A DNA stretch of 36,634 nucleotides, from positions 1 to 36,634 of the forward strand of contig NZ_MVFY01000025.1 in NCBI RefSeq assembly GCF_002042885.1, read 5' to 3'. The notes beneath the pieces were generated by a model, which did not search any database, was not told where the DNA came from, and was given only the letters and a program-made list of their open reading frames with translations. A program made the translations under genes and the position numbers. This document shows positions 30,340 through 36,634 of this stretch, one piece after another. Numbering within the stretch: the first letter of the stretch is position 1; every line of letters starts with the position of its first letter. The DNA comes from Citrobacter portucalensis. GTDB lineage: Bacteria > Pseudomonadota > Gammaproteobacteria > Enterobacterales > Enterobacteriaceae.

Positions 30340-33000
30340 ATGAGTCAGCGTGGTCTGGAAGCACTACTGCGACCGAAATCCATTGCGGTGATTGGGGCGT
30401 CAATGAAGCCTAATCGCGCGGGTTACCTGATGATGCGTAACCTGCTTGCCGGCGGTTTCAATGGACCTGTTTTACCGGTGACGCCCGCATGGAAAGCGGT
30501 GCTGGGCGTACTGGCATGGCCCAATATCAACAGCCTGCCCTTTAGCCCGGATCTCGCCGTGTTGTGCACCAATGCCAGCCGTAACCTGGCGTTACTCGAA
30601 GCGCTTGGCGAGAAAGGCTGTAAAACCTGCATTATTCTCTCAGCTCCCGCGGCGCAGCACGCAGAGCTGCTGGCCTGCGCATCACGCTACAACATACGTT
30701 TGCTGGGCCCCAACAGCCTGGGACTTCTCGCGCCCTGGCAAGGGCTTAACGCCAGCTTTTCCCCCGTCCCGATTAAGCGCGGCAAGCTGGCTTTTATCTC
30801 TCAATCCGCTGCCGTATCCAATACCATACTCGACTGGGCACAGCAGAGAGAAATGGGCTTTTCTTACTTTATCGCGCTGGGTGATAGCCTGGATATCGAC
30901 GTTGATGAGCTGCTGGATTACCTGGCGCGCGACAGCAAAACCAGCGCGATATTGCTGTATCTCGAACATTTAAGTGATGCCCGACGCTTTGTTTCCGCCG
31001 CCCGTAGCGCCTCGCGCAATAAACCTATTTTGGTGATTAAGAGCGGTCGTAGTCCAGCGGCGCAGCGTTTACTGCATACCAGCGCCGGGATGGACCCTGC
31101 GTGGGATGCCGCTATTCAGCGCGCCGGTTTACTACGCGTACAAGACACCCACGAGCTGTTCTCGGCGGTCGAAACCCTGAGTCACATGCGTCCACTACGT
31201 GGCGACAGGCTGATGATCATCAGCAATGGGGCCGCGCCTGCCGCACTGGCATTAGATGAACTGTGGTCAAAAAATGGCAAGTTGGCGACGTTGAGTGAAG
31301 ACACCTGCCAGAAATTACGTGATGCGTTGCCTGAACATGTTGATATCGCCAACCCGCTGGATCTGCGTGATGACGCCAGCAGCGAACACTACGTTAAGAC
31401 GCTGGATATTTTGCTCGCCAGCCAGGATTTCGACGCGCTGATGGTGATTCATTCACCCAGCGCAGCCGCTCCCGGAACCGAAAGCGCACTGGCATTGATT
31501 GAAGCGGTAAAGCATCACCCCCGAGGAAAATTCGTCTCGTTGCTGACCAACTGGTGCGGAGAGTTTTCCTCTCAGGAAGCCCGCAGACTGTTTAGCGAAG
31601 CCGGACTGCCCACCTACCGCACGCCGGAAGGTACCATCACCGCATTTATGCATATGGTGGAGTATCGGCGAAACCAGAAGCAGCTACGAGAAACGCCTGC
31701 GCTGCCTGACAGCCTGACCTCCAACACCGCCGAAGCGCATAATCTGTTACAGCGGGCGATTGCTGAAGGAGCGACATCGCTTGATACCCATGAAGTGCAG
31801 CCGATTTTACAGGCTTATGGCTTACACACGCTGCCAACATGGATCGCCAGCGACAGCGCGGAAGCCGTACACATCGCGGAGCAAATCGGCTACCCGGTGG
31901 CGCTCAAGCTGCGTTCTCCTGATATTCCGCATAAATCAGAAGTTCAGGGGGTGATGCTCTACCTGCGTACAGCCACTGAAGTGCAGCAGGCCGCCAATGC
32001 AATTTTCGATCGGGTAAAAATGGCCTGGCCGCAGGCACGCATTCACGGCTTATTAGTGCAAAGTATGGCGAATCGCGCCGGCGCTCAGGAGCTTCGTGTC
32101 GTCGTTGAACACGACCCGGTATTTGGCCCGTTGATTATGCTGGGTGAAGGTGGTGTTGAGTGGCGACCGGAAGAGCAAGCCGTGGTGGCATTGCCGCCAT
32201 TGAACATGAATCTGGCGCGTTATCTGGTGATCCAGGGGATCAAAAATAAAAAGATCCGCGCGCGCAGCGCACTGCGCCCTTTGGATATCGCCGGGTTGAG
32301 CCAACTTCTGGTGCAGGTCTCCAACCTGATCGTCGATTGCCCGGAAATTCAGCGTCTGGATATTCATCCGCTGCTGGCCTCGGCCGGAGAATTTACCGCG
32401 CTGGACGTTACGCTGGATATTGCCCCTTTCACGGGAGATAACGAAAGCAGACTGGCTGTACGTCCCTACCCTCATCAGCTTGAAGAGTGGGTGGAGTTGA
32501 AGAACGGCGAGCGCTGTCTGTTCCGCCCCATTTTGCCGGAGGATGAACCTCATCTTCAGCAGTTCATTTCTCAGGTGACAAAAGAAGATCTTTATTATCG
32601 CTATTTCAGTGAGATCAACGAATTTACCCACGAAGATTTAGCCAATATGACGCAGATCGACTACGATCGGGAAATGGCCTTTGTTGCGGTGCGTTGTAAA
32701 GATAATCACGAAGAGATCCTCGGCGTAACGCGAGCAATCTCGGATCCTGATAACGTAGACGCTGAGTTTGCCGTACTGGTTCGTTCCGATCTCAAAGGGC
32801 TTGGACTGGGTCGCCGATTGATGGAAAAATTAATTGCCTATACTCGAGATCACGGACTTATACGTTTGAATGGTATTACGATGCCGAACAATCGTGGGAT
32901 GGTCGCCCTGGCCCGAAAACTCGGGTTTGTTGTTGACGTCCAGCTCGAAGAGGGAATTGTTGGGCTAACGCTTAATCTGGCCCAATGTGAGGAATCGTGA
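30340..33000 (+). CDS. patZ: Protein lysine acetyltransferase PatZ (Pat/YfiQ)
   Basis: GNAT enzyme that acetylates lysines of metabolic enzymes such as acetyl-CoA synthetase, using acetyl-CoA. It has 886 residues, as in E. coli. The N-terminal 700 residues resemble ADP-forming acyl-CoA synthetase (CoA-binding region SIAVIGASMKPNRAGY near residue 13; ATP-grasp-like part from about 480 with GYPVALKLRSPDIPHKSEVQGV written across its conserved motif). The GNAT domain occupies about residues 725-886, with the acetyl-CoA loop LGLGRRLMEKLI. The Shine-Dalgarno is GGAAG. It follows tapT and precedes pssA. Confidence 0.96.
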   Translation: MSQRGLEALLRPKSIAVIGASMKPNRAGYLMMRNLLAGGFNGPVLPVTPAWKAVLGVLAWPNINSLPFSPDLAVLCTNASRNLALLEALGEKGCKTCIILSAPAAQHAELLACASRYNIRLLGPNSLGLLAPWQGLNASFSPVPIKRGKLAFISQSAAVSNTILDWAQQREMGFSYFIALGDSLDIDVDELLDYLARDSKTSAILLYLEHLSDARRFVSAARSASRNKPILVIKSGRSPAAQRLLHTSAGMDPAWDAAIQRAGLLRVQDTHELFSAVETLSHMRPLRGDRLMIISNGAAPAALALDELWSKNGKLATLSEDTCQKLRDALPEHVDIANPLDLRDDASSEHYVKTLDILLASQDFDALMVIHSPSAAAPGTESALALIEAVKHHPRGKFVSLLTNWCGEFSSQEARRLFSEAGLPTYRTPEGTITAFMHMVEYRRNQKQLRETPALPDSLTSNTAEAHNLLQRAIAEGATSLDTHEVQPILQAYGLHTLPTWIASDSAEAVHIAEQIGYPVALKLRSPDIPHKSEVQGVMLYLRTATEVQQAANAIFDRVKMAWPQARIHGLLVQSMANRAGAQELRVVVEHDPVFGPLIMLGEGGVEWRPEEQAVVALPPLNMNLARYLVIQGIKNKKIRARSALRPLDIAGLSQLLVQVSNLIVDCPEIQRLDIHPLLASAGEFTALDVTLDIAPFTGDNESRLAVRPYPHQLEEWVELKNGERCLFRPILPEDEPHLQQFISQVTKEDLYYRYFSEINEFTHEDLANMTQIDYDREMAFVAVRCKDNHEEILGVTRAISDPDNVDAEFAVLVRSDLKGLGLGRRLMEKLIAYTRDHGLIRLNGITMPNNRGMVALARKLGFVVDVQLEEGIVGLTLNLAQCEES

Positions 33001-33040
33001 GTAAGGTACTGGAAATGTTGACCACATTAATGGGTACTGG

Positions 33041-33049
33041 TGGTATCAT
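33041..33049 (+). promoter_or_regulatory. Candidate extended -10 promoter of pssA
   Basis: TGGTATCAT fits the extended -10 form; TTGACC upstream (33018-33023) is 20 bases away, too far for a standard -35. Transcription would start near 33056, about 34 bases before the upstream ORF. Confidence 0.45.
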
Positions 33050-33089
33050 TGCCCGCTTATGTCGTCTGCATAGCACAGAGGACCCTTCA

Positions 33090-33131
33090 ATGAACAGAGA
33101 AGAAATGCACTGTGATGTTGTCAAAATTTAA
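33090..33131 (+). CDS. Possible 13-codon upstream ORF overlapping the pssA start
   Basis: ATG at 33090 opens a frame [13 protein letters not shown] ending in TAA at 33129-33131. AGAGGA at 33077-33082 with a 7-base spacer is a much better Shine-Dalgarno than anything ahead of pssA. The frame overlaps the first 17 bases of pssA in a different frame. I do not recognise the peptide; if translated it would act in cis on pssA initiation. It could also be chance. Confidence 0.45.
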   Translation: MNREEMHCDVVKI

Positions 33132-34470
33132 GCGTAATAAACATCAACAACACCTTGCCCAACTACCCAAGATTTCTCAGTCAGTTGATGATGTAGATTT
33201 CTTTTATGCTCCCGCTAATTTCAGGGAGACTCTGCTGGAAAAAATAGCCAGCGCGACGCGACGGATCTGCATTATTGCGCTGTACCTGGAACAGGATGAC
33301 GGTGGTAAAGGCATACTTGACGCTCTCTATGCGGCAAAACGGCAGCGTCCTGAGCTGGATGTCCGGGTGCTTGTCGACTGGCACCGAGCCCAGCGCGGTC
33401 GTATTGGTGCTGCGGCATCCAATACCAATGCTGACTGGTATTGCCGAATGGCGCAAGAAAACCCTGGTATCGATATTCCTGTCTACGGTGTCCCGATTAA
33501 CACCCGTGAAGCGCTTGGCGTCCTGCATTTCAAAGGCTTTATCATTGATGACAGCGTCCTGTACAGCGGGGCCAGTCTGAACGATGTTTACCTGCATCAG
33601 CATGATAAATATCGCTATGACCGTTATCAGTTGATTCGCAACGCGCAAATGGCCGATATCATGTTCGATTGGGTGACGCAAAACCTGATGAACGGTCGCG
33701 GCGTTAACCGTCTTGATGATATCAACCGCCCTAAAAGCCCAGAAATTAAAAACGACATCCGCCTGTACCGTCAGGAACTGCGCGATGCGTCATTCCATTT
33801 TCAGGGTGATGCTGATAACGAACAGCTTTCGGTTACGCCTCTGGTGGGCCTTGGGAAATCCAGTCTGTTAAATAAGACCATTTTCCATCTTATGCCCTGC
33901 GCAGAGCACAAGCTCACAATCTGTACCCCTTATTTCAACCTGCCCGCCATACTGGTGCGCAATATCATTCAACTGCTGCGTGAAGGGAAAAAGGTTGAAA
34001 TCATTGTCGGTGATAAAACCGCCAACGACTTTTTCATCCCGGAAGATGAGCCATTCAAGATCATCGGTGCGCTGCCTTATCTGTATGAAATAAATCTGCG
34101 CCGTTTCTTGAGCAGATTGCAGTATTACGTGAATACCGACCAGTTGGTCGTGCGCTTATGGAAAGATGATGACAATACCTATCATCTGAAAGGTATGTGG
34201 GTTGATGATAAATGGATGCTGCTCACCGGCAACAACCTTAACCCTCGTGCCTGGCGTCTGGATCTGGAAAACGCCATCCTTATCCACGATCCTAAGCATG
34301 AGCTCACCCCTCAGCGCGATAAAGAGCTGGAGCTTATCCGTACGCATACTACCGTCGTTAAGCACTATCGCGACCTGCAAAGCATTGCTGACTATCCGGT
34401 CAAAGTGCGTAAGCTCATCCGTCGACTACGCCGTATTCGTATCGACAGATTAATTAGCCGTATTCTGTAA
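33115..34470 (+). CDS. pssA: CDP-diacylglycerol-serine O-phosphatidyltransferase
   Basis: Phosphatidylserine synthase, which joins serine to CDP-diacylglycerol as the first committed step to phosphatidylethanolamine. It is a phospholipase D superfamily member that is peripherally bound to the membrane and to ribosomes. I chose the ATG at 33115, giving 451 residues as in E. coli, rather than the adjoining GTG at 33112. Two HKD motifs are visible: His138-Lys140-Asp145 (HFKGFIID) and [10 protein letters not shown] in the C-terminal half. The C-terminus is very basic ([19 protein letters not shown]), fitting membrane attachment. The Shine-Dalgarno is weak, and an upstream ORF overlaps the start. 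Confidence 0.98.
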   Translation: MLSKFKRNKHQQHLAQLPKISQSVDDVDFFYAPANFRETLLEKIASATRRICIIALYLEQDDGGKGILDALYAAKRQRPELDVRVLVDWHRAQRGRIGAAASNTNADWYCRMAQENPGIDIPVYGVPINTREALGVLHFKGFIIDDSVLYSGASLNDVYLHQHDKYRYDRYQLIRNAQMADIMFDWVTQNLMNGRGVNRLDDINRPKSPEIKNDIRLYRQELRDASFHFQGDADNEQLSVTPLVGLGKSSLLNKTIFHLMPCAEHKLTICTPYFNLPAILVRNIIQLLREGKKVEIIVGDKTANDFFIPEDEPFKIIGALPYLYEINLRRFLSRLQYYVNTDQLVVRLWKDDDNTYHLKGMWVDDKWMLLTGNNLNPRAWRLDLENAILIHDPKHELTPQRDKELELIRTHTTVVKHYRDLQSIADYPVKVRKLIRRLRRIRIDRLISRIL

Positions 34471-34475
34471 TCAAG

Positions 34476-34499
34476 ACCCCGTCCAGTGACGGGGTTTTT
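34476..34499 (+). terminator. Intrinsic terminator of pssA
   Basis: ACCCCGTC and GACGGGGT with a 4-base loop, followed by five T residues. It starts five bases after the pssA stop and ends 15 bases before yfiM. Confidence 0.9.
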
Positions 34500-34514
34500 C
34501 ATATGGAGGCAACG

Positions 34515-34838
34515 GTGCGCCTGTTCATTCTTACCAGTATCCTTGCCATTTCGGGCTGCAGCCATATGGCTAACGACCAGTGGAGCGGGCAAGACAAAGC
34601 TCAACACTTCATCGCCTCCGCCATGCTTGCCGCAGCCGGCAATGAATATGCCCAACATCAGGGCAACAGCCGCGATCGCAGTGCGGCTATCGGCCTGATG
34701 TTCTCAGTCAGCCTGGGTGCGTCAAAAGAGCTATGGGACAGCCGTCCCGCTGGGAGCGGCTGGAGCTGGAAGGACTTCGCCTGGGATGTTGCAGGCGCAT
34801 CTACCGGCTATGCGGTCTGGCAACTGGCACATTACTAG
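34515..34838 (+). CDS. yfiM: Putative lipoprotein YfiM
   Basis: Small predicted lipoprotein of unknown function. I chose the GTG at 34515 (GGAGG five bases upstream), which gives 107 residues as in E. coli; the ATG at 34503 lies ahead of that Shine-Dalgarno. Residues 1-15 form a lipoprotein signal with lipobox LAISGC (Cys15), followed by the conserved [11 protein letters not shown] and [13 protein letters not shown] segments, which resemble membrane-associated DUF2279-type proteins. It overlaps the kgtP 3' end by four bases (CTAG serves both stop codons). Confidence 0.92.
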   Translation: MRLFILTSILAISGCSHMANDQWSGQDKAQHFIASAMLAAAGNEYAQHQGNSRDRSAAIGLMFSVSLGASKELWDSRPAGSGWSWKDFAWDVAGASTGYAVWQLAHY

Positions 34839-36133
34839 AGGCGCAGACCTTTCCCCTTCCCATGCAGCATCAGCGATACTAAAAACGCAACTACTGCCAG
34901 CGCAGTGACGTACCAGAAGAATGTCGTTTCCATACCGACAGACTTCAGGGACAACGCGACATATTCGGCTGAACCGCCAAACAGTGCATTGGCCACCGCA
35001 TAAGATAATCCAACCCCCAGAGCGCGCACCTGCGCCGGGAACATTTCGGCCTTCAGAATACCGCTAATTGACGTATAGAAACTGACGATTAACAGAGCAC
35101 ACATCACCAGAGCAAACGCCATATACGGGGATGTTACGCTTTGCAATGCTGTCAGAATGGGAACGGTGAAAATCGCGGCCAACGCGCCAAAACACAGCAT
35201 TGAAGTACGTCGGCCAATTTTATCAGACAAGGCGCCGAACAACGGTTGTACCAGCATGAACACACACAGTGCCGCCGTCATAATCCCACTGGCTACGTTG
35301 GCATGCATACCGGCTGTGTTAACCAGGTACTTCTGCATATAGGTTGTGAACGTGTAAAAACACAACGAACCCGCGGCGGTAAAACCAAGCACCATGACAA
35401 AAGCTTTGCGATTACGCCACAGACCTTTCAGGGAACCCGCTTCTTTCAGCGCGCGAACATCCTGTTTCGAGGTTTCATCCAGTTGGCGACGCAGCCATAG
35501 CGCAACAATAGCCAGCACGGCGCCCAACGCAAATGGAATACGCCAACCCCACTCTCTGAGCGCAGAGTCTTCTAACGTGTGCTGTAATATGACCACAACC
35601 AGTAATGCCAGTAACTGTCCGCCGATTAACGTTACGTACTGGAATGAAGCATAAAAACCTTTCTTACCTTCAACGGCGACTTCACTCATATAGGTCGCGC
35701 TGGTTCCGTATTCACCACCTACAGATAACCCCTGGAATAGCCTTGCCAGCAGTAATAGCGCTGGGGCCCAGGTACCGATAGTTTCATATCCCGGTAGACA
35801 AGCGATCACCAACGATCCCATGCACATCATACAAACGGACAGCAACATGGACTTTTTACGCCCGTGCTTATCCGCGATACGGCCAAACAGCCAGCCTCCA
35901 ATTGGTCGCATCAAGAAGCCAGCGGCAAAAACGCCAGCGGTTTGTAAGAGTTGTGTGGTGGTATTTCCTGATGGAAAAAAGATATGAGCAAAATAAAGAG
36001 AGCAGAATGAATAGATATAGAAATCAAACCATTCGACCAGATTCCCTGATGATGCTCCGACAATCGCCCATATACGACGACGGGTATCGCCGTCTGCCAG
36101 CGCCCCGTTCTCAGTTACACTACTATCAGCCAT
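34835..36133 (-). CDS. kgtP: Alpha-ketoglutarate permease
   Basis: Proton symporter for 2-oxoglutarate of the major facilitator superfamily, metabolite:H+ symporter group. It has 432 residues, as in E. coli, with twelve membrane segments expected. The family motifs are clear: [16 protein letters not shown] near the N-terminus, [13 protein letters not shown] in the 2-3 loop, [21 protein letters not shown], and the repeat motif [13 protein letters not shown] in the second half. It converges with yfiM. Downstream of its start lies the A/T-rich promoter region of 36134-36260. Confidence 0.97.
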   Translation of the reverse strand: MADSSVTENGALADGDTRRRIWAIVGASSGNLVEWFDFYIYSFCSLYFAHIFFPSGNTTTQLLQTAGVFAAGFLMRPIGGWLFGRIADKHGRKKSMLLSVCMMCMGSLVIACLPGYETIGTWAPALLLLARLFQGLSVGGEYGTSATYMSEVAVEGKKGFYASFQYVTLIGGQLLALLVVVILQHTLEDSALREWGWRIPFALGAVLAIVALWLRRQLDETSKQDVRALKEAGSLKGLWRNRKAFVMVLGFTAAGSLCFYTFTTYMQKYLVNTAGMHANVASGIMTAALCVFMLVQPLFGALSDKIGRRTSMLCFGALAAIFTVPILTALQSVTSPYMAFALVMCALLIVSFYTSISGILKAEMFPAQVRALGVGLSYAVANALFGGSAEYVALSLKSVGMETTFFWYVTALAVVAFLVSLMLHGKGKGLRL

Positions 36134-36208
36134 TAGAATTGTACCCCTGCCAACGATCGCGTGAATTTATCAATGATGGTTGTGTGTTTTTTAGTGAATA
36201 GAATGTTA

Positions 36209-36214
36209 TATAAT
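36209..36214 (+). promoter_or_regulatory. Candidate -10 element ahead of the 19-codon ORF
   Basis: TATAAT lies 60 bases upstream of the small ORF in a very A/T-rich stretch. No clear -35 is seen. The same stretch must also hold the divergent kgtP promoter. Confidence 0.35.
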
Positions 36215-36274
36215 TGTTATATCTTATTGTGCGGTAAAGATCACGATTTTAATTAGCAGAGAAAGGATTCAGAT

Positions 36275-36334
36275 ATGTTCGAGGGAGAGATCCGTGTAGT
36301 AGATCGAGACAGTGTGCTTTTGTTGGTCGATTAA
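36275..36334 (+). CDS. Possible small protein, 19 residues
   Basis: ATG at 36275 opens MFEGEIRVVDRDSVLLLVD, ending in TAA. GAAAGGA at 36261-36267 with a 7-base spacer is a good Shine-Dalgarno, and a TATAAT lies upstream. I do not recognise the peptide with certainty. The sequence alternates charged and hydrophobic residues and has no membrane segment. It sits alone between kgtP and the BIME next to the rRNA operon. It may be a real small protein, or part of a small RNA, or chance. Confidence 0.45.
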   Translation: MFEGEIRVVDRDSVLLLVD

Positions 36335-36339
36335 GGCTG

Positions 36340-36457
36340 TTACGCCGCATCCGGCAATGTACCGCCGCGTTGCCTGATGCGCTGCGCTTATCAGGCCTAC
36401 AAAATACGTTCAGCCCAGCCCCTGTAGGCCGGATAAGGCGGTACGCCGCATCCGGCG
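36340..36457. repeat. BIME with about three REP units
   Basis: A half unit TACGCCGCATCCGGCA (36341-36356), a unit TTGCCTGATGCG...GCGCTTATCAGGCCTAC (36370-36400) and a unit GTAGGCCGGATAAGGCG...CGCCGCATCCGGCGG (36424-36457) lie in tandem with alternating orientation. Confidence 0.88.
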
Positions 36458-36478
36458 GTTTTCATCCCGCACAGACGC

Positions 36479-36505
36479 AAAAAAGCCCATCCGTCAGGAT
36501 GGGCT
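36479..36505 (-). terminator. rRNA operon distal terminator (T2-type)
   Basis: On the minus strand AGCCCATCC, loop TGAC, GGATGGGCT is followed by a run of six T residues counting the stem end. It corresponds to the rrnB T2 terminator of E. coli (a stem on CATCCTGACGGATG). Confidence 0.9.
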
Positions 36506-36634
36506 TCTTCACTTTAATTAATGCCTGGCAGTTTATGGCGGGCGTCCTGCCCGCCACCCTCCGGGCCGTTGCTGCGCAACGTTCAAATCCGCTCCCGGCG
36601 GATTTGTCCTCCTCAGGAGAGCGCTCACCGACAG
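36506..36634 (-). other. Spacer between rRNA operon terminators T1 and T2
   Basis: The minus strand matches the familiar rrnB distal sequence: CGGTGAGCGCTCTCCTGAG, hairpin AAATCCG/CGGATTT, hairpin CGTTGCGCAGCAACG, hairpin GGCGGGC/GCCCGCC, then CTGCCAGGCAT, a copy of the 5S rRNA 3' end, before T2. The operon (rrnG by map position) therefore enters from the right on the minus strand, and its T1 and 5S gene lie just past the window. Confidence 0.88.

Noticed and set aside
36506-36634. Cluster of hairpins suggesting a new structured RNA
   Set aside because: It matches the known rrnB-type T1-T2 spacer on the minus strand.

Overview
The window is a 36.6 kb stretch of enterobacterial core chromosome. 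Gene order, protein lengths and residue-level similarity follow the Escherichia coli purL-to-rrnG segment almost gene for gene: glmY, purL, mltF, tadA, pgpC, [murP, murQ], yfhH, yfhL, acpS, pdxJ, recO, era, rnc, lepB, lepA, rseC, rseB, rseA, rpoE, nadB, trmN6, srmB, yfiE, eamB, grcA, ung, yfiF, trxC, tapT, patZ, pssA, yfiM, kgtP and the distal edge of an rRNA operon. The proteins differ from the E. coli versions I recall at scattered positions, and REP-type palindromes are frequent. A Citrobacter- or Salmonella-like genus fits best, but I cannot fix it from sequence alone.

Layout. Positions 1-444 hold the 5' end of the sRNA gene glmY with a sigma54/sigma70 promoter and candidate GlrR and IHF sites, a REP pair and the purL terminator. 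purL (minus) and mltF (plus) diverge around a PurR box. Positions 6181-10618 hold tadA, pgpC and an accessory pair, a MurP-like PTS transporter and a MurNAc-6-P etherase, divergent from the RpiR-type regulator yfhH. Positions 10674-17547 hold yfhL and the long minus-strand block lepA-lepB-rnc-era-recO-pdxJ-acpS, with a large hairpin ahead of rnc. Positions 17818-20611 hold the envelope-stress operon rpoE-rseA-rseB-rseC with its sigmaE autoregulatory promoter and leader ORF. Positions 20893-29535 hold nadB (NadR box), trmN6, srmB, yfiE/eamB, grcA (two FNR boxes), ung, yfiF and trxC. Positions 29605-34838 hold tapT-patZ, pssA with a 13-codon overlapping upstream ORF, and yfiM. kgtP follows; the right edge holds a possible 19-codon ORF, a BIME and the T2-type terminator region of an rRNA operon whose 5S gene lies beyond the window.

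Most genes are housekeeping: purine, NAD and PLP synthesis, tRNA and rRNA modification, protein export, lipid synthesis and stress response. The least ordinary content is the murQ-murP insertion, which gives yfhH (an orphan regulator in E. coli) a plausible partner pathway and couples pgpC to a sugar operon. Two very small ORFs with good Shine-Dalgarno sequences and an arginine-rich expansion in YfiF are also worth a look. I saw no transposase, phage gene, CRISPR array, tRNA gene or defence system. Nothing here is clearly a new biological system.
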